A stretch of DNA of 64,000 nt from Swaminathania salitolerans (GTDB lineage Bacteria > Pseudomonadota > Alphaproteobacteria > Acetobacterales > Acetobacteraceae): assembly GCF_025994315.1 (NCBI RefSeq), contig NZ_BAQE01000012.1, one strand, 5' to 3'. Position 1 is the stretch's first letter. Each line of letters opens with the position of its first letter. Positions 1-7,027 of the stretch are shown here, in pieces. Position numbers and translations under genes: made by a program. The notes under the pieces were generated by a model. The model worked only from the letters and a program-made list of their open reading frames with translations, ran no database searches and was not told the origin of the DNA.

Positions 1-1
1 C

Positions 2-1669
2 ATCGGCTATACCAGGCTCGGCAACTGGCAGGGTCAGGCCTCGGGTGACGTCTCCGGCAAACTCAACAAATCCGGTACGGTGCGAGGACGGATCGTTGCA
101 GTGGCCCGTTATGGCGGCACGCAGGTCAATGATGTGAATAGCGGGCGGTATTATGTCTCGCCCAGCCTGACATGGGCCTATGCGCCGGGGTCGAGCTGGA
201 CGCTGCTGGCGCAGTATCAACGTGATACCGGTGGCTCGACCTTCCAGTTCCTGCCCATGACCGGCACACTTGTGCCGTCCAGGGGGCGCTATATCCGCAA
301 TGACGAGAACATAGGCGAGCCCGACTGGAACACCTTCGACCGCACGCAGGTGCTGACGGGGTCGTTCCTCGAACACCGCTTCAACAAGAGCGTCACGCTG
401 CGCAACAACACGCGCTACACCTATCTGGATAACCTTTATCGCTCGACCGTGCTTTCGGGCGATACGCTGACGAAATGCACTGCCAGCATCAGGGGATGCG
501 TGCCCTATCAGACCGTCAATCGACGGGCTGTCGAAGGACGCGGGCGCTCGCAGGGTGTGGCGACAGATACCCAGCTCGAGATCAGGGCCAGAACGGGCAT
601 GGTGCGTCATACGCTGCTGTTCGGCACGGATTATTTCTACACAAACTGGGAAAGCTCGCGCGATCTGGTCAGTTCGGCGCTTGTGCTGCCCCTGCTGGAT
701 ATCTTCGACCCGGTTGCGCGTGGCACGGCCGGTTATTCGGCCGGTCTGGCGCCGCAGGTTTATGGCGCTACGGAATCGCAGCAGAACGGTCTGTATTTTC
801 AGGACCAGATGAAGATCGAAAAGCTCTATATCACGGTCGGCGGTCGTCAGGACTGGGCGCGCGACAATACCCTCAATATCCTGACCAGAAAGCGCTATCC
901 GAACGATAATGACCGCTTCACATGGCGTGCGGGGGCTGTCTATCGCACCGAAATCGGTCTGGCGCCCTATTTCAGCTATGCCACGTCATTCCAGCCGCAG
1001 GTGTCCGACCCCTCCACCGCGCTCGACAACAAGCCTTTCAGGCCGACGACAGGCGACCAGTATGAGGCCGGGCTGCGCTATCAGTACGGAAAGAGCATTT
1101 ATGTGACCTTCGGCGGGTATCAGATCACCCAGCAGAATGTGACGACGCCCGCGCCGAACGGTCAGCTTTGCGGTACGGCGACATGCCTTGTGCAGACGGG
1201 CGAGATGCGTGTGCGCGGTCTCGAACTGGAAGGTCGTGCGACCCTGCCCTGGGATATGGCGGTTATTTTCACCGGGACGCGCAGCGATGCCCGGATCACG
1301 GAGTCCAACACGGTTTCGCAGATCGGTAACACCATGCCCCAGGTCCCGAAATGGATGGCCTCTCTCTTTGTCGATCAGCGCCTCCTGCATGGCGCCCTGC
1401 GTGGTGCGGGGTTCGGCGGCGGCGTGCGTTATACGGGACGATCCTGGGGGGATACCGGCAACAGTCTTGCCATTCCGGGCTATACGCTTTTCGATATGTT
1501 CCTGCGTTACGATTTCGGTGTGGCGCGACCGCGCTATGAAGGCCTTTCCTTCTCCCTGAACATGCGCAACATCGCCAATCGCCGTTTCGTTGCCACATGT
1601 ACCGCTGTCTCTGCCTGTTATTACGGGCAGGGGCGCAGCGTCACGATGCGTCTGGAGTATCGCTGGTGA
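2..1669 (+). CDS. TonB-dependent siderophore receptor (5' end missing)
   Basis: C-terminal 555 residues of an outer-membrane TonB-dependent receptor; the frame is open to the window edge, so the signal peptide, plug domain and start lie upstream. Alternating aromatic beta-strand segments and the terminal pattern 'NIANRRFVATC...CYYGQGRSVTMRLEYRW', ending in an aromatic residue, fit the ferrichrome/FhuA-like siderophore receptor group. It would import ferric siderophore using TonB-ExbBD energy. Its stop overlaps the next gene's GTG start (GTGA), so it heads a four-gene operon with DUF3325-like, DUF3649-like and PepSY membrane proteins, a set known beside iron-siderophore receptors. An internal GTG at 80 is not taken as the start because coding clearly continues upstream. 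The ligand cannot be told from sequence. Confidence 0.88.
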   Translation: MGYTRLGNWQGQASGDVSGKLNKSGTVRGRIVAVARYGGTQVNDVNSGRYYVSPSLTWAYAPGSSWTLLAQYQRDTGGSTFQFLPMTGTLVPSRGRYIRNDENIGEPDWNTFDRTQVLTGSFLEHRFNKSVTLRNNTRYTYLDNLYRSTVLSGDTLTKCTASIRGCVPYQTVNRRAVEGRGRSQGVATDTQLEIRARTGMVRHTLLFGTDYFYTNWESSRDLVSSALVLPLLDIFDPVARGTAGYSAGLAPQVYGATESQQNGLYFQDQMKIEKLYITVGGRQDWARDNTLNILTRKRYPNDNDRFTWRAGAVYRTEIGLAPYFSYATSFQPQVSDPSTALDNKPFRPTTGDQYEAGLRYQYGKSIYVTFGGYQITQQNVTTPAPNGQLCGTATCLVQTGEMRVRGLELEGRATLPWDMAVIFTGTRSDARITESNTVSQIGNTMPQVPKWMASLFVDQRLLHGALRGAGFGGGVRYTGRSWGDTGNSLAIPGYTLFDMFLRYDFGVARPRYEGLSFSLNMRNIANRRFVATCTAVSACYYGQGRSVTMRLEYRW

Positions 1670-1962
1670 AAGCGGATGTTTTCTTTCCGCTCCTCGGGGT
1701 GGGTCTCGCTCTTGGCTCGTGTCTCCTGATCTATCTTGCTTCCCATCAGCAGAAAATGCTGCGCGCTCGGCTGAAGCCGCGCCGGGTCGTTCCGGCTGCG
1801 ACACTGCTCATGGTGTTTTCGGGTTCCGCGTTCTGCCGGACCACGAGCTGCCTGACCGGTCTGTTCATGACCGCGATTTGCTTCATGATCGTACTGACAT
1901 CCCTGCCGGTTCTCGTCGCAGGGGGGCGTTACAGAGGTGAGTGCAGGGACATGCGGCGATGA
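1666..1962 (+). CDS. DUF3325-like small membrane protein
   Basis: A 98-residue protein with three hydrophobic segments separated by short basic loops. The first helix followed by 'SHQQKMLRARLKPRR' resembles the DUF3325 pattern (helix, then His/Gln-rich basic loop, then two helices). The start is a GTG overlapping the receptor stop, and its own stop overlaps the next ATG, so translation is probably coupled along the operon. DUF3325 proteins occur with TonB receptors and PepSY proteins in iron-uptake loci; their biochemical role is unknown. The family call rests on pattern and context. Confidence 0.65.
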   Translation: MKADVFFPLLGVGLALGSCLLIYLASHQQKMLRARLKPRRVVPAATLLMVFSGSAFCRTTSCLTGLFMTAICFMIVLTSLPVLVAGGRYRGECRDMRR

Positions 1963-2267
1963 ACACGAAGCGGCGCAGCATGCGCCATTGGCCGCTCGGA
2001 CTCTGCGCCGGATTGATACCGGGCGCGTTTCTCGCGCTCGGTATCATGATCATGGCCGGTTTTGCCTGCGATGCGCAGGGCGATCCCTTTTCCGTGACGG
2101 GGCAATCCCTGACATGGCTTGCCGGTCTGCTCTGGGTTGCCGTTCTGAATGTCAGCCTTCTGTTCCGGACGGCGCGCGGCGCATGGGTCTGGATCGGAGC
2201 GTCCGCGCTTGTCGTCTGCGCGGCCGATTTGCTTGTGCATCATTTCCGGAACGGAGGCGCAGGATGA
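1959..2267 (+). CDS. DUF3649-like small membrane protein
   Basis: A 102-residue inner-membrane protein with about three transmembrane helices (roughly residues 10-30, 48-66 and 72-90). It resembles DUF3649, the usual partner of DUF3325 and PepSY proteins behind siderophore receptors. The ATG at 1959 overlaps the previous stop (ATGA) and its TGA overlaps the next ATG. A longer in-frame start at 1941 is less likely because it would run into the upstream gene. Function unknown; probably auxiliary to iron-siderophore handling at the inner membrane. Confidence 0.6.
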   Translation: MNTKRRSMRHWPLGLCAGLIPGAFLALGIMIMAGFACDAQGDPFSVTGQSLTWLAGLLWVAVLNVSLLFRTARGAWVWIGASALVVCAADLLVHHFRNGGAG

Positions 2268-3847
2268 AGCTGCCAGCCGATCTCGTCGCGCTGTATCGTG
2301 AGGTGCATAGCTGGGTCGGTATCGTGACCGGTCTGTTTCTGTTCGTCGCCTTCTATGCCGGTGCGATCACGATGTTCGCACCGGCCCTCGATACCTGGCT
2401 GACCCCGAAGACAGTCCTGCCGCCCCCGGTGTCTCTTGCCGGGACACCGGCGCTGCTGGAGAAGGTTTTCGCCGCCTATCCCGAAAGCCGGAAGCAGTAC
2501 ACGATCGTGCTCGATCCGGATGCCGATCGCCCGGCGCGCGTGATGTGGCCTCTCGAGACGGGCAGGCACGGGCATGGCCAGCGTCCGGCCATGATGATGG
2601 CGGCGCTCGACGAGCGGGGGACGCTGGTGACCGCGACCCGTATGCCCTCCGTGACGGCCCAGACGATCGATATCGTACATGAGCGTATGGGCGTGCCCTT
2701 GCCTGAGACACCGGCCTTGCTGTTCATGGGAGTCGTGACACTGGCCTATACGGTGGCGCTCGTTTCGGGGATCGTCGTCTTTCTGCCGGCTCTCGCCCGC
2801 GGTGTGTTCGCGGTCCGTCTCGTGGGAAGCATCCGTCGCAAATGGCTCGATCTGCATAATCTGCTCGGGTTCTGTTCGCTGCCTTTTCATGTCGTCATGG
2901 CGCTTACCTCGGTCATCTTCGCGTTTCATGGCACGATTGCCGGCGTCCAGATGGCCGGTCTGTCTCCCGCCGCGCATGACGGCGCCTCCATGATGGCGCG
3001 TTTCATGGCCAGTATTCCCCGTCCTTCCCCGCCGGGGCCCGATGCCGGAATGCTGCCTCCTGCACGCGTTCTCGCCGTGCTCGCACGCGAGGCCCCGGAT
3101 TTCGAAGCGGTGAGTCTCGATTACGGCCCGCTATTCGGTCCTCCCACGGGGGCGCCCCCGATGTTGCGGGTCAACGGATATGACCGGCGTCACATCATGC
3201 GTGGCCCCGAAGGCGGTATGGTGACGCTCGATCCCTATACGGGTGCGGTTTTGTGGCGCGACTACATGCCCGGTCTGCAATCGGGCGGATTTGCCGTGCT
3301 GACTGCGTTTTTCGCCCTGCATTTCGGCAGCTATGGCGGGGCGCCGATACGCTGGGCCTATCTCGTGCTCGGGTTTGCAGGCGCCTTTCTGTTCTATACC
3401 GGCAATCGGCTGTGGATCGTCGTCAGACGACGTCGTGAGCGTTCCGCAGGGTCATGCGTGGACACGCGGGGCACCCGGATCCTGTCCCGTCTGACGACCG
3501 GATGCAGCGCAGGGTGCATGTCGTCCATCGCCGTTCTGCTCGGTCAGGCCATGCTCATGCCGGGCGGTCTGGAGGCGTCGTCCAGTCTCGTCCTCTATCA
3601 TCTGGTTTTCTGGGCCTTCATGGCGCTGGCTTTCGTGCCGCATCTTGCCGCACGCGCGATTTTCGCGCTGTCTGGCGGCATTCACATCGTGCTCGCGGCG
3701 ATCGTCATATCGAGCCATGCGCGCTGGGACCTGACGGCGTGCTGTCTTGCGGTCCTGTCCCTGTGTCTGGGCTGCCTGCTCTGCGGTTTCGTGCCTCGCG
3801 CGCCGGGCGGGCGAGGCAGGCAGGGGCGCGAAACCGATATCGTCTGA
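2264..3847 (+). CDS. PepSY-associated transmembrane protein (siderophore operon)
   Basis: A 527-residue membrane protein. The N-terminus 'YREVHSWVGIVTGLFLFVAFYAGAITMF' is the typical first helix of PepSY_TM proteins, with histidines in the membrane segments (HSW, 'LDLHNLLGFCSLPFHVV') that may bind heme or metal. A large periplasmic part sits between the first helices, and about four to six further helices fill the C-terminal third. Family members in iron-uptake operons are suspected ferric-siderophore reductases (FhuF/PiuB-like role); this is inference. The chosen ATG overlaps the stop of the DUF3649-like gene; the frame upstream to 1937 only shadows it. Last gene of the operon. Confidence 0.85.
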   Translation: MKLPADLVALYREVHSWVGIVTGLFLFVAFYAGAITMFAPALDTWLTPKTVLPPPVSLAGTPALLEKVFAAYPESRKQYTIVLDPDADRPARVMWPLETGRHGHGQRPAMMMAALDERGTLVTATRMPSVTAQTIDIVHERMGVPLPETPALLFMGVVTLAYTVALVSGIVVFLPALARGVFAVRLVGSIRRKWLDLHNLLGFCSLPFHVVMALTSVIFAFHGTIAGVQMAGLSPAAHDGASMMARFMASIPRPSPPGPDAGMLPPARVLAVLAREAPDFEAVSLDYGPLFGPPTGAPPMLRVNGYDRRHIMRGPEGGMVTLDPYTGAVLWRDYMPGLQSGGFAVLTAFFALHFGSYGGAPIRWAYLVLGFAGAFLFYTGNRLWIVVRRRRERSAGSCVDTRGTRILSRLTTGCSAGCMSSIAVLLGQAMLMPGGLEASSSLVLYHLVFWAFMALAFVPHLAARAIFALSGGIHIVLAAIVISSHARWDLTACCLAVLSLCLGCLLCGFVPRAPGGRGRQGRETDIV

Positions 3848-3886
3848 GCCCGGTCATCCGTCCGGGGCTGCGGGATGGCGCGTTCG

Positions 3887-4213
3887 TTACGAGTCCTCGA
3901 GCGTCTCGCGCTTGCGCTCCACCCAGTCGCGCGCCGCATCGCCCCCCCAGAGAAGCCAGGCGATATACCCTGCGGAAGGATCGGAATCCGACCCCCATTC
4001 ATGGGTTTTCGTATCCCGATCCACCTTGTGACGGGCGAAATAACTGTGCATCGACTTGATGTCGGATTCCGACAGCTCTTTCTGTTCGGCGAGCTGCTCG
4101 GCGCGCTTGACTCCTGTTTCGGTGCCGCCCCGGTTGAATTTCTCGCGAAGCCTGAGGCCGTGCCGCGCAGCGGACGCCATTTCTTTCGTCGGGTGGAAGG
4201 TTTTTTCAGCCAT
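3887..4213 (-). CDS. Small conserved phage-type protein of unknown function
   Basis: A 108-residue, highly charged soluble protein. It starts 'MAEKTFHPTKEMASAARHGL' and has a conserved-looking C-terminal 'PSAGYIAWLLWGGDAARDWV'. I recognise this layout (basic helix, SxxxI-x-HS-FARH in the middle, SAGYIAWLLWGGD near the end) from small proteins in phages and prophages, but no function is known to me. It sits alone on the minus strand, tail to tail with the PepSY operon and downstream of the recombinase gene, in a patch that looks acquired. No signal peptide or membrane segment. Confidence 0.7.
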   Translation of the reverse strand: MAEKTFHPTKEMASAARHGLRLREKFNRGGTETGVKRAEQLAEQKELSESDIKSMHSYFARHKVDRDTKTHEWGSDSDPSAGYIAWLLWGGDAARDWVERKRETLEDS

Positions 4214-4331
4214 AGATCCGATCCTCGGCAGTGAGAGCGGCCTGCCCGTCTTTCATGACGGGGGAGCGCGGACGCGCATGCTCAGGGAACAGAACTCCGC
4301 TGCCGGGTCGGGGTTGCCCCGTCGCGAGCGG

Positions 4332-4976
4332 TCAGGCCGGTTCGAGATCCGGAAGAGGCGGACGCAGGTCCGGGATATCGGCGAGTGCGAGCGCCGCCGC
4401 TGTGCGTCGGCTCCTGTGACTGTCCGCGCCTGTGGCGATCCGGGAGATCGTTCCCGGAGAGACGCCGTATATCTCGGCCAGGGCGAGCAAGGGTTCTCCT
4501 GCGAGACGCCGCTTTCTGATCTCGTGACGCTGTTCGGGAAGGAGGCGCGGCGGTCGTCCCATCCTGACCCCGCGTCTTACGGCGCGGGCGCGGCCTTCGG
4601 CCGTCCTGTTGCGGATCAGGTCGCGCTCCACATCGGCCAACCCCCCCAGAACCGCGAGCATGAGTCGCCCGGTGCTGGTCCGGGTATCCACCCAGGGTTC
4701 TGCAAGGGAATAGAACTGGGCGTTACGACATGTGATTTCCCGGACGATGGCGAAGAGATCGAACGTGCTGCGGGCCAGACGGTCGATGCGGGTGACGACG
4801 AGCATGTCCCCCGTCGCAATCGTATGGATGAGGCGGTGAAGCTGGGGACGGTCCGTATCGGCGCCGCTGGCCTTTTCGCGAAAGATCCGGTCGCATCCGA
4901 ACGTCCGGAGTGTCAGCAACTGCGTCTCAAGCGTCTGCCCGACTGTGCTGACCCGCGCATAGCCGATCTTCCGCAT
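4332..4976 (-). CDS. Serine recombinase, Hin/Pin DNA-invertase type
   Basis: A 214-residue serine recombinase. The catalytic serine is in 'IGYARVSTVGQ' (about residue 10), followed by the resolvase core with 'TRIDRLARS' and 'GGLADVERDLIRNRTAEG', the long E helix, then 'RRGVRMGRPPRLL' and a C-terminal helix-turn-helix 'LAEIYGVSPGTISRIA'. Length and order match invertases/resolvases rather than large serine integrases. The ATG at 4976 is chosen because it gives the family N-terminus; the frame stays open to 5105 but would add a non-homologous leader. It is divergent from the Hint-domain gene, and two inverted ~26-bp candidate recombination sites lie in the shared upstream region. Confidence 0.93.
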   Translation of the reverse strand: MRKIGYARVSTVGQTLETQLLTLRTFGCDRIFREKASGADTDRPQLHRLIHTIATGDMLVVTRIDRLARSTFDLFAIVREITCRNAQFYSLAEPWVDTRTSTGRLMLAVLGGLADVERDLIRNRTAEGRARAVRRGVRMGRPPRLLPEQRHEIRKRRLAGEPLLALAEIYGVSPGTISRIATGADSHRSRRTAAALALADIPDLRPPLPDLEPA

Positions 4977-5032
4977 TGCCTTCCTTTCCTGTGACGCGTC
5001 GCGATGCCTCCCCGTATCGGGACGTCGTCTCT

Positions 5033-5058
5033 CTTGCGCAATTCGTGATTTGCGCAAG
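5033..5058. other. Candidate recombination site, left copy
   Basis: A 26-bp dyad: 9-bp arms CTTGCGCAA and TTGCGCAAG flank an 8-bp core TTCGTGAT, 57 bp upstream of the recombinase start. Size and layout (two half-sites around a short core) are those expected for crossover sites of Hin-family invertases. Read on the minus strand, its first 19 bases match the right copy at 18 of 19 positions. Function as a crossover site is inferred; it could also be an operator for the recombinase or another regulator. Confidence 0.55.
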
Positions 5059-5179
5059 ACGGGCGCTCCCGCCCGGGACAACATGTTGGCATTAACCCAA
5101 TACATATTGTTTCTTAATGAATTGTTAAGTCTCTCCTCTATGTGGGCAAATAAGTCACACTCGTCGTGAAATATACCTT

Positions 5180-5205
5180 CTTACGCAAATCACGAATTAT
5201 GGTAA
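5180..5205. other. Candidate recombination site, right copy (inverted)
   Basis: Begins CTTACGCAAATCACGAATT, matching the left site in inverted orientation at 18 of 19 positions. Its distal half-site is degenerate (TTATGGTAAG). The site ends about 10 bp before the Hint gene ATG and covers its probable ribosome-binding region. With the left copy it brackets a 121-bp AT-rich segment (5059-5179) that also holds the palindrome CAACATGTTG at 5079-5088. Both sites have AC as the central dinucleotide when aligned, which would favour inversion over deletion. Confidence 0.5.
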
Positions 5206-5215
5206 GGAGACAGTC

Positions 5216-6769
5216 ATGCCCACATGGGATGGATCATCTGCCAAGTATAGTCTTGACGGGGACACTCTTTACATCGATCCGAAAAACGGCCCCATCGCGC
5301 TCGGGCCGATAGGGTCCTCGCAGAAAAACCATCACTACGACGTCGTCATGGGCAGGAATGGCGGGACGATAAGCCTGACCTTTCCCGTCTCCGATTATCG
5401 TGGGAACCGGTATATCTTTACGATCCATACCGAAAACGGACGTTCGATCCGCCTCGACTTCGCCAATCGCAGCGCTGCGAACAAGACGGTCGTCCAGCGT
5501 TACGACAGGCAGACGAACCGGACCACGATCTCCGTCAGGATGGGAATCCTCGATTACGGGGCGGTCGAATACGTCATTCCGGGTAATCCGTTCGATCTTC
5601 CCCCGGCGGGGCGGACCCATCTCATGCGGATCCATGACACCTGGTCGCTGGGCGGGATCGTCTGTTTTCTTCCCGGGGCGCTCATACGCACCCCTTCGGG
5701 CGCCCGGAAGGTCGAGACCCTGAGGCGAGGCGACGAAATATGCGTCTGGGACCGGGAAGCGCAGTGCGCGCGGGTGACAGCGGTGGTCTGGGCGGGGTCG
5801 GGCCATGTCCGCGTCAATGCCGGAGCCGAGGACGATCTGGCCGGATGGCCGGTGCGGATCTGCAAGCACGCTTTCGCCGATCATGTGCCGTCCGGGGATC
5901 TGCTCGTGACGAACGAGCATTGCATCTTTCATGACGGCGCGTTCGTTCCTGTCCGGATGCTCGTGAACGGCATGTCGATCCGCTACGACCGCAGCGTTCC
6001 GACCTATCGTTTCCATCATATCGAGACGAAGGGCCATAGCATCATCTGGGCCAACGATCTGACCACAGAGAGCTATCTCGATACGGGAAATCGCTGCCGT
6101 TTCACGGAGAGCGAAAACGTCGTGCCTCTGCGAGGCGGCACGAAAGTCTGGGGAAGCGATTCGGCGGCACCGTTATGCACCGAGCGTTTCCATGTCGAGC
6201 GTCTCCACGCCTGTCTGAGCGTCCGCGCGCAGGAAACCGGTTTTTGCGCACGGAGCGAAGACGACGCAGAATGGACAACGGATCCCGATCTCTGCCTCGT
6301 CACGGATCAGGGGCAGATCATCCGTATGGCGCGTCGCTCCGGGGAAAACCGGATTTTCATGATTCCCGGCCATGTAGACCGGGTCCGGATCGTTTCGCGC
6401 ACGGCCCGTCCCTGCGATGCCATCGGTCCTTATGTCGACGATCGGCGATGGCTGGGGGTGCTGGTGGGCAAGGTGACGCTTTTCTCCTCGCGCAGGAGCC
6501 AGGATCTTGTGACGCATCTGCAGGTGGAGGAACTCGGAGGGTGGGAGCGGCGGGAGGCTGCGGATGCCCGCTGGACGCAGGGCGCCGCTCTCCTGCCGAT
6601 TCCGTCGGGGGAGAAACAGGATCTGCGACTGCTCACGATCGAAATCAGGGAGGGGGGGCCATACCGTGTCGGAACGCGGGCATCGGCCGATATGTCCGCT
6701 CCGGTGACCGGCCCCGTGACTGGCCCCGTGACTGGCCCGGTAGCTGCCCGGATATCTTCACGACTCTGA
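5216..6769 (+). CDS. Hint-domain protein (Hint_2 type), probable surface or secreted protein
   Basis: A 517-residue protein. Residues 1-145 form a beta-rich domain of unknown family. A Hint_2-type domain begins at about residue 147: 'GIVCFLPGALIRTPSGARKV' with the putative nucleophile Cys150, then 'VETLRRGDEI', an Asn-Glu-His block 'LVTNEHCIFHDG', and 'TESYLDTGN' at the end. The C-terminal ~200 residues are not recognised and finish with four PVTG-type repeats. Standalone Hint_2 proteins of this kind are frequent in Acetobacteraceae; processing activity and role are unproven. No signal peptide is evident. It is divergent from the serine recombinase, and its ribosome-binding region (GGTAAGGAG) overlaps a candidate inversion site, so phase-variable expression is possible. 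Confidence 0.82.
   Translation: MPTWDGSSAKYSLDGDTLYIDPKNGPIALGPIGSSQKNHHYDVVMGRNGGTISLTFPVSDYRGNRYIFTIHTENGRSIRLDFANRSAANKTVVQRYDRQTNRTTISVRMGILDYGAVEYVIPGNPFDLPPAGRTHLMRIHDTWSLGGIVCFLPGALIRTPSGARKVETLRRGDEICVWDREAQCARVTAVVWAGSGHVRVNAGAEDDLAGWPVRICKHAFADHVPSGDLLVTNEHCIFHDGAFVPVRMLVNGMSIRYDRSVPTYRFHHIETKGHSIIWANDLTTESYLDTGNRCRFTESENVVPLRGGTKVWGSDSAAPLCTERFHVERLHACLSVRAQETGFCARSEDDAEWTTDPDLCLVTDQGQIIRMARRSGENRIFMIPGHVDRVRIVSRTARPCDAIGPYVDDRRWLGVLVGKVTLFSSRRSQDLVTHLQVEELGGWERREAADARWTQGAALLPIPSGEKQDLRLLTIEIREGGPYRVGTRASADMSAPVTGPVTGPVTGPVAARISSRL
6704..6751 (+). repeat. 12-bp tandem repeat in the Hint gene 3' end
   Basis: Four in-frame 12-bp units (GTGACCGGCCCC, GTGACTGGCCCC, GTGACTGGCCCG, then a degenerate GTAGCTGCCCGG) coding for PVTG-type repeats just before the C-terminus. 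Unit length is a multiple of three, so copy-number change would keep the frame. Confidence 0.85.
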
Positions 6770-6772
6770 ACG

Positions 6773-6806
6773 CGCGGGCGGCGGTAGGGAAAAACCGCCG
6801 CCCGCG
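6773..6806 (+). terminator. Strong hairpin after the Hint gene
   Basis: A perfect 13-bp stem (CGCGGGCGGCGGT with ACCGCCGCCCGCG) and 8-nt loop begins 3 bp after the Hint stop codon. No T-run follows, so it is a terminator-like or mRNA-stabilising hairpin rather than a textbook intrinsic terminator. Confidence 0.6.
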
Positions 6807-6915
6807 TGCCCGACTGACGCGCGGATGCGGCACAGGGACGGTCACCTGCCGGTGCGGTCCGGAGTTTCATCCGGCCCGCAAACGATATCCGGCATGTGCA
6901 TCCGGGTGGCAGCAG

Positions 6916-7000
6916 CCCGGAGACGGCACCCGGGAGACGGCACCCCGGGAGACCGCACTCCGGGGACCGCACTCCGGGGACCGTACCCCGGGGATTGCGG
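6916..7000. repeat. Intergenic 14-15-bp tandem repeat
   Basis: Six degenerate units of 13-15 bp, such as CCCGGGAGACGGCA and CTCCGGGGACCGCA, between the convergent Hint and htpG genes. Units share a CCCGGGGAC core and resemble the repeat at 22081-22158. No spacer structure, so not CRISPR. Confidence 0.8.
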
Positions 7001-7027
7001 CCGATCCGGGAGAGCCGATCGGGTGGT

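Noticed and set aside
6916..7000. Possible CRISPR array
   Set aside because: Units are 13-15 bp, degenerate and directly adjacent with no spacers.
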